Shown here in pieces: positions 57,451 to 64,000 of a DNA stretch of 64,000 bases. Made by a program: the position numbers and the translations under genes. The number at the start of each line of letters is the position of its first letter. Position 1 is the first letter of the stretch. Source of the stretch: Aplysia californica. Lineage: Eukaryota; Mollusca; Gastropoda; Aplysiida; Aplysiidae. The stretch lies in NCBI RefSeq assembly GCF_000002075.1, contig NW_004797490.1, positions 992,595 through 1,056,594 on the forward strand, given 5' to 3'. Below the pieces are notes generated by a model. The model searched no databases and was not told the origin of the DNA. It worked only from the letters and a program-made list of their open reading frames with translations.

Positions 57451-57844
57451 TCCCCCTGGGGCAGTGCCACTGACAGTAGTGTCTAGGCCATTCCCAAAGG
57501 GGGGACATTTCTCGTTCAAGCATAGTAGAATTGTAAATGGGCTGACTCATGTCACACTCATAACTGCCTGATCTACAACAGGGAACTGCTGCTTTTTCTT
57601 TTCTGATCCTTACTATTGTCATTTTCCTCTACTTCTTTTGTATGTTTGTCACTCTCTTGTGACCTGCTATTTCCGGGGTGCCTTGATAGTCGAAGCAGAC
57701 CTTGTGCTGTTGAAGCTAGAGGGGTGAGCAGTCTAAGTCTGATTCCCTGTAAAGACTTCTCTGTTGACACCCACCCCTTGGCGCTCATATGACCTTATGC
57801 AGTTGCGAGCACCGTAAAACCCTCTACTAAGTACTATAAAATAA
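57451..57844 (+). mobile_element. SINE family C copy with perfect target duplication
   Basis: AAACAATAATAC at 57439-57450 and 57845-57856. Head CCCCCTGGGGCAGTGCCACT, tail GCGCTCATATGACCTTATGC then AGTTGCGAGCACCGTAAAAC. Best-defined copy of the family. Confidence 0.9.
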
Positions 57845-57859
57845 AAACAATAATACAGA

Positions 57860-60790
57860 TTGTATGCTGCTAATTGCAAGGTTTTTTATTTTATTTACTT
57901 TGTCTGTAGTGCTACTTCTCAGCTTATGGTTAATTGGTACTTATATATATTTAAAGCAGAAAACTACGATGTCAGATCATTATGCAGTTGCAAGCGTTGT
58001 AAGATGTCTCATAAAACTAAAACTCAGACCAATCACAAGGAGGGTCTGACATGGTTCACCAAGTCAGTTTCCCAGCTACTGAAAGCCTCAGTTACTCCTT
58101 TGTTGAGGTTCTTTTTGTGTTTAGTTTTCATGCTGGATGTTCCTCCTCAGGCGTTGTCACATCCAGTGTCCAGCTCCCTCCAGATTACCTGCCTCTCAGT
58201 TCTGTACACATGTATAAATAAGTCTGTTAGATTCCACCATATTTTCGTTCACCCTCGCCTATTTAGTTTTAGTAGTGGGTGCCTGGAGTTGGAGATGAAG
58301 CAAGGGAAAATACAGACACGTATTTGTTTTCTTTTTCAGTGACTTATTCCAGTTTTATAGCTTTTTGTGCAAATTGACCCCCCAAAAAAATGCTAAAACT
58401 GAGTGTTATGGTGGTTACCTGTAGAGCCCAGAAAACTGAGTGTAGGCCTACTTGTCAAATTTGAATATCGAGTGTTCCTGATTTTTTTTTACCTGTGGAA
58501 CCAGAAGGCCAAACGTTCTACCACACCACGTCATAAATTAGTCTAACCAATTAGAGAGACTTTTTAAAAGAAGGCAAATGGAGGGTTGGGTACCTCTCTT
58601 AGTGCCAGTCCATCCTGCACTGCACCTTTGTACTCTAATGTTGGTGTGCATTATGAGAACATCTAGTTCATTCTTGCCCTCACAAGAATGTTATCCAGGG
58701 CATGAGGAGTGATGGGGCAGGGTCCAGAGAGAACACGGCACAGCGTTCAACATGTAGTTGTAGTGAGAATGTTAATTTATAAGTTGTTGGTTTATTTAAT
58801 TTAATTTTCACTTTTAGATTTATTTTTTTAGAGTGTGTTGCATGGAACTGGAAAGTATTGGTCATCATATGCACATCATTTAAAAATGTTCTGAATTGTT
58901 TCTTTGTGCTAGAGAATATAGATCTAGATGTATATTATTTTTATAAGTAAGAATTTTGTGCTCACAAATGGTCTGTCTTGGGCATTTTTGTTTAAAAGTT
59001 GTTCTCTGTACATTTTTTTTTTTTATTTAACATTTGTCATACTGCTAAATGTGAGCTTTTGTGTGCCCTCTCACTATTTTTCCTGTGCTGTATTTTAAAA
59101 TGTACAGTACACGTGATGCCAAACAAATTGGGAGTCAGTGTTTACTTTATTGTGTTCTGGTACATTCTTACTTTGACATTGTGTTAGTTGACATTCTTAC
59201 CTAAACTGACCAGATACATGGTGAGCTCTTTGCATTTAGTGTGGACCTGTGCGCCTGTACTTATTGACAGGGGCACACAAGCCTCTCAAATGAAACTCAA
59301 GAAAACTGCTGATGAAGATAAGTTTCGTAAGGGAAAAATGCATGATGACCAGTTTCAGTGGGTTGCAATGTTTTATGGCAGCATGAGTATCAAGTATTAT
59401 GAAATGCCATTGCATGCCATCTTTGATTTTTTTTAAAATACACTACTTTTAAAGTTTTGTAGAGTAGCAATGGTGAAAATGAAAAATTCAAGAGTATTAA
59501 AATGTTTTTGGGACAATGTGAAAATGGATTGACGAGGTTGGTTCACAAACTTCCCTACACTCTGATGTGTGACTTTTACTTTTAGTGGGGGGTTTTTGTA
59601 GCTGACATCTACTGGTTAATTAGGCAAATTGTTTTGTCGGTCAAATGATCACATTTTGTACGAGATCTTAGTAAACTGATTTGTTGTGATATCACCTGTG
59701 GTGTATTCTCTCCTTGTGTTTTTCAATAGTGAGACATAATATCTTCACCATTACAAATATGGCTGAGTTCTATTGTACGGGTATTGTAAACAGTGGTTTA
59801 TGATGAGCACCCACCTCCTGTCATATCGGTTCACTTTGTATCCAGTTTTCTTTGTAAACTTAAATTTTCTTTTTACGGTTCCCCTCTGACTCTGAGATTC
59901 TGGTTCGACAGGCCAAAGTCAGCTCAGTCCGTTTGTGAAACTATCAGCTCCTTACATGATCTGATTTTCAGGCAATAATTTTTCAGAGGGCTGCTTATAC
60001 TTTTAAGTCTGAACTCTGTTAATCAGCCTAGCTCACTTAGTTACTCCTGTTGATTTGAAGCGGGTAGGGGGATTTTTATTTGATTACGGGCTGTTCTGTT
60101 CAAAATTATGATGGTATAGTGGCTGGTAAGATCTCTTTCATTTTCATTTAACAGTTTGCTCCCTGAGGGTCTGGGTCTTAGGCAGAGACTATAGGAGTGA
60201 AAAAATTGATAAAAGCCCAATGAAAAAGGTTTTCTGTTATGACTGAGAAATTGAGTTTTGGTGAACGAATGATTGTCAGTTTGTCTTGAATATGGCAGTC
60301 TTAAAATTTGACTTTCAGTTTTGTCAAAATTTTCTTTCATAAAGTGACTTTTACAGACCAGCAAGGTCATATAGTTTGAACCTATCTCCATGATTTTTAC
60401 TATATCGAAGACTGCCAACAGTACCAAATAAAATAATTATTTTGAGCTATCTGTTTTTGAAGTCCAGTGTGATGAATGTCTGTGCCTTTCAAACTCAGTA
60501 CCGGGTACGTTCTTTTCCAAAATGAGAATGATCGTTTGCCACAATCACAAGCTGAAGCTGTTCCACTTTAGCTTTAAATGTTTTACGTCATAAGAAATAA
60601 GAAATGATGGGCTCACCTGGTATGTGTACTAGTGGCAATGGTACTGACTATGGTTTTATGTTGTTCATAATGCATTGTCACCTTTCTAGCATAAGATTTT
60701 TAAATTGATTATTTTGTTGTAGTGTGTTAATATAAAATGTGCATGGACAGGGTGAAATGTGTTTTGTGTGTCAATGCTGAACAAACTATA
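57860..60790. other. AT-rich interval with no supported gene
   Basis: 3'-UTR-like composition on the plus strand. A stray piece of the SINE tail (ATTATGCAGTTGCAAGCGTT, about 57979) and a fragment of the GGGTCTTAGGCAGAGACTAT TIR (about 60173) are the only recognisable bits. Confidence 0.4.
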
Positions 60791-60797
60791 CTGGACA

Positions 60798-60803
60798 AAT
60801 AAA
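60798..60803 (+). terminator. Strong distal poly(A) signal, plus strand
   Basis: AATAAA is followed within 15-40 bases by a GT/T-rich element (TCTATTTCTGTGTTTTTTTC), the best-formed poly(A) site in the window. It could end a very long alternative 3' UTR of the 484-aa gene or an unseen plus-strand transcript starting near 56 kb. Confidence 0.35.
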
Positions 60804-61538
60804 CAGTTGATTTGTACGAGTCTATTTCTGTGTTTTTTTCTTTGTTCACCTGGTAAAATAGTTACTTAATGTTTCATGAAAGTATCCTGAATTTTTATGC
60901 CTTGAAACTTTAATATTGAAATTTTATAGGCTTTAGAAAGTAAAGTCGTTTTAAGTTATAAATCTTAGCTGGAAGCTGGCCCCGCGGAAAATTGCATTTT
61001 TGAAATAAAAAAATTGCAAGGTAAACCGCCTAAAATTTGCTAAAAATTGCAACCTTCCCATCCCAGGCGCATTTATACGCGCTTAACATTTTTAAAAATC
61101 ATGACAATATTTGTAAAGACTTTTAAATGAAGGCATAAAATTTGACCAAATTTTGTACATATCTGGTACTTGGTTCATGCAAAAATCTAGACGTGTATGA
61201 GGTTTAGTCTATAAAAAACAAAAAAAATTGACAAGAGATTTTGGAAACAACCTCTAAATACAAAATAAGCTTATGCTCCAATCAAATCAGATCCTGTTCT
61301 ATTTTTCTCTTGAAACTTTCGATACACCGGTAATCTATATTTATATCTATTTCAGATATTTTCTGTTTTAAAACCGGCATGGTATTGGTATTGTTTTAAA
61401 CCTAAGTCAAATCGTAATATACAGCAATTTTTTTTTCTATTTATAAACAATAGTAATACATGTACAAATGGAGTTCTAGATCATTTCTATAGCACCCATT
61501 CCCGTGTGAACGCAGCTTAAGGCGTTTTACATAACGGA

Positions 61539-61963
61539 GTGTTTACATACATGGTACGTGGGCACGTAGTCTCAGTGTCACGTACATGGTAAGCGGGCAG
61601 TTAAGAATTCCAAGTTCAGTTTTTGTCATCCGGTGTTGCCTTTAACTCCAGCTCTTCCCCCCCCCCCGACTGTACATTTTTTTAAAATCAATAATTCTCC
61701 CATTCCGGAGCCCTATACTTCGTAGCGCACAGACTTTGAATGAACTTTGGTGACCCCAACCGGTACTCACAATGTGATGCGAAAGCACAGGTTCACTGAC
61801 CGGTAACGATGGCGAGCCCGACAAGACGCGAGTATAACTTTCTTTTTTTTTTATTTCAACAAGTACAGCACAGGACAAATATTATTGGTTAATTTTCGTT
61901 CCGGTGGGTTACCGTGTACGTAGATACTGAGACTAGGTGCCCGGTTACCGTGTATGTAGACAC
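61539..61963. mobile_element. MITE with about 55-bp TIRs
   Basis: GTGTTTACATACATGGTACG and inverse of GTGTCTACATACACGGTAAC, with matching continuing through GTAGTCTCAGT and TACGTACA. Each arm is itself a direct duplication of the ACATGGTA-GGGCA word. 425 bp, non-coding. Confidence 0.65.
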
Positions 61964-61986
61964 ATGCATCATGTACGAACAATATT

Positions 61987-62070
61987 CACGCGCGCGCGCG
62001 CACTCACACGCACACACACTCACGTACACATCACACACGCACACACCTACTTTCTTATCACACGCGCACG
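61987..62070. repeat. (CG)/(CA)n low-complexity tract
   Basis: CGCGCGCGCGCGCACTCACA followed by CACACACA-type blocks up to about 62070. Confidence 0.85.
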
Positions 62071-62439
62071 CTTACACACATTAGATAAAGGCCTAGCCAA
62101 GAGAAGGCCACCTTCTCGGCCTAGCCAATGTCTCAGTTTGTGTTGTACAATATGATGCATTCCGGCCTGAATTTCCGGTTATAGTAGTTATAGTTAGCTT
62201 TTAGAGTACGCTCAGTAGGCTTGAGCTGGGCTGATACCATGATTTCCGTAGGCCTGTCGGCTCTGTACTCGCACCATTTCGTATTTAAAATTCTGTTAAA
62301 ATTAAAGCGTTGATGTATTTTTTGCCTAAAATTGCAAGAAATTGCGAAACTTGCAAAAATTGCGGAACTCGACGAAAAACGCGGCCGCAAGTACCGCGAT
62401 TTCCTGGAGGGCAAGGCTGGAAGCCAGGCTTCTTTGAAT

Positions 62440-63200
62440 CATTTTTATTGCAGTTCAATTGAAATTAAAACATTCATATGTGTCGATTTTGCGTAAAAAT
62501 CCAGAAATCCGGATTTTGCTCAACATCTTGATTCAAGATCTATTACTATTACTATTAGTATTAGAGTTAGACAAGATGATCAATAAATTTTTAGTCCTTG
62601 CACTCGTGTTTCCACGGGATCTTAATATATTTTAAGATTGGTGATTGAACAAAAATTTTACAACACCATTTGGCACCCGACCTCTGAACATTTGAAAATT
62701 GAAGAAAGTTGCAGTTTTTTTTATAGTCTTGTGTTCCCCACTAAAAGTTCAAGTTACTTTGTATATAGTATAATATAGTAGCTCTCTTGGCTCTCCTGCA
62801 TTCAGACCAAAGATGCACATGTCTGTCTCTTAAATTAACAGAAGCTGACTGAAGTCATCAAGTTCATTCAACACCATGTCTTAGTTCGCGCTAGAGTCCC
62901 TTTTTCGTCTGGGGCAAATTGAGGTCACATGATGACTGGTCTAATTTTGTAATTTCTCAGGTATTGACGAATTTTGCCAAATACTAGTAGTATAATGTTT
63001 TCACATTAAAATTAGACCAGGAGTATGATTATGATATCCAATTTAACGAGATTTTTTTTAAAAATGTATTCGAAAAAGTTAGCTTGGCTGAACTTGCCCT
63101 ACTAAACGGGACTTAGTAAAAAAAAAATATGACCGTCACAAAGCCAGCTAGACAACTCCCTTCAACAGTAGGGCCCGGGACTTCAGTCTGAATACTAGCC
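62440..63200. other. Non-coding interval without recognised features
   Basis: AT-rich, with ACTATTACTATTAGTATTAG near 62543 as the only simple repeat. No credible frame. Confidence 0.4.
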
Positions 63201-63212
63201 AGAAAAGATATA

Positions 63213-63889
63213 CAGTGGAAACCATATATAACAGGCCCGGTAATAACAGGGATCCGGTAATAACGGATTTTTTAAATCCCCGGTTTTTCCTACTCTTTGT
63301 CTCTATTAAAAGTTGTCGGCAATAACAGGGCCTCATCGGAGCCCAACCGGTTATAGCAGGGACAAAAGCTCGCTAACAATGTGTAAAAAGTAAGAGGAGA
63401 GAGAGAGCAAGCCCACGCAAGCCATGCCACTGCAAGCACACACAGCAGTGTGAAGCGGGAGTTCAAAGCACACACACATGCACCACACCACACTTTGACT
63501 GTTCACTAACATCAGTTCATCATAGCTCATATGTGTACATCTAAGCTTAACGCGCTCTGTGGACTAAGCCTACTTCTTTCATTATGGCCACCAACGATGT
63601 CAAGCGCAAGAGAAAATGCCTTTAAATGGACAAAATATATGAAATAATCCAGGCTGTTGACAAAAAACAAGCTCCACTTGCAAGATTTGTCGTCAGTTCG
63701 GCCTTCAACAAAAAATTGAACAAGGTTCGATTCACACCATTATCAAGGATAGAGACAAGATAGTGGCAGCATACTTCAATGGAAAGTTTGCTCTGGATCG
63801 AAAGAAAATGAGACTACCCGATGCAGATGCTGTCGACCAAGCTCTTCTGATGTGGTTTAAGCTGACATTAGTAACATTCCATATGCCCG
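63213..63889 (+). pseudogene. Broken Tigger/pogo transposase, N-terminal part with 5' TIR
   Basis: TIR CAGTGGAAACCATATATAAC after TA, subterminal GGTAATAACAGGG repeats, then from 63583 MATNDVKRKRKCL, KIYEIIQAVDKKQ, and in another frame SSTCKICRQFGL, IEQGSIHTIIKDRDKIVAAY, FNGKFALDRKKMRLPDADAV, DQALLMWFK. This is the psq-type plus CENP-B-type helix-turn-helix of pogo/Tigger transposases. There is one stop and one frame change. The DDE part is absent because another repeat follows at about 63890. Confidence 0.85.
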
Positions 63890-63894
63890 AAAAA

Positions 63895-63999
63895 CCGATG
63901 CGAATTTCGCGTGCGAACTATTTTTTTCGCACCAACCTTTTCGTCATTGTGTAAATCCATATACCGGAATTTCGCATGGCCGAGTCCGAAATTCGCATA
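63895..63999. mobile_element. Short inverted-repeat insert at the window end
   Basis: ATGCGAATTTCG at the left and its exact inverse CGAAATTCGCAT at 63986-63998 or so. About 100 bp. It interrupts the Tigger coding homology. The right border is cut by the window. Confidence 0.5.
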
Positions 64000-64000
64000 C

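Noticed and set aside
59188-59436. Plus-strand 82-codon frame (DEDKFRKGKMHDDQFQ...)
   Set aside because: Hydrophilic but with no family resemblance, no splice support and UTR-like surroundings.
1-64000. LTR retroelements, Polintons or other capsid- or envelope-bearing elements
   Set aside because: I saw no long direct terminal repeats with TG...CA ends, and no gag, integrase, capsid or polymerase-B motifs in the frames.
1-64000. CRISPR array or bacterial operon
   Set aside because: No regularly spaced direct repeats; the genes are spliced and have poly(A) signals and SINEs, so this is animal DNA.

Overview
The window looks like invertebrate animal DNA, most likely a lophotrochozoan and probably a gastropod-type mollusc. 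This is an inference: it is AT-rich, has spliced genes with kilobase introns, and is crowded with tRNA-derived SINEs, RTE-like LINE ends and many small TIR elements. I saw no bacterial signals, no CRISPR array, and no LTR retrovirus or capsid-bearing element.

Two host genes can be supported. (1) On the minus strand, a giant C2H2 zinc-finger protein is encoded by four coding exons (32624-29277, 28238-28047, 27157-26878, 24004-19812). The splice sites and phases agree and give about 2670 aa. A disordered Ser-rich N-terminal half with a CtBP-like motif is followed by 12 zinc fingers split over all four exons, then a Lys/Glu helix, a Lys-rich basic block, an acidic stretch and short tandem repeats. 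A non-coding first exon and promoter are proposed near 36.7-36.9 kb. (2) On the plus strand, 49393-50847 encodes an unrecognised 484-aa nuclear-looking protein. It is rich in SP/TP sites, with an acidic/hydrophobic patch and a C-terminal KKRKR. A 68-bp non-coding exon is proposed at 45486-45553, with poly(A) signals at 52298 and possibly 60798. The two genes are divergent, and the space between them is packed with transposon remnants.

Layout: 0.3-10.6 kb is a repeat field (SINEs, two LINE ends, MITEs nested in one another, a hAT-like element with 8-bp target duplications). 10.6-19.8 kb is quiet AT-rich DNA, possibly a long 3' UTR and flank of the zinc-finger gene. 19.8-36.9 kb is the zinc-finger gene, with recognisable transposon insertions in every intron. 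36.9-48.7 kb is intergenic, with TA-flanked elements nested in relatives, a TTAA element, palindromic repeats and degenerate AGATCT arrays. 49.4-60.8 kb is the second gene and its long AT-rich 3' side. 60.8-64 kb holds more MITEs and a broken Tigger/pogo transposase.

The most unusual observations are: three SINE families with different bodies but one shared 3' tail, many with clear target duplications; an 83-bp inverted-repeat pair enclosing a tRNA-like sequence; a small MITE family with 6-bp target duplications; and the domain build of the giant zinc-finger protein. I found no convincing new multi-gene system. The novelty lies in the mobile elements and in the two lineage-specific-looking proteins.
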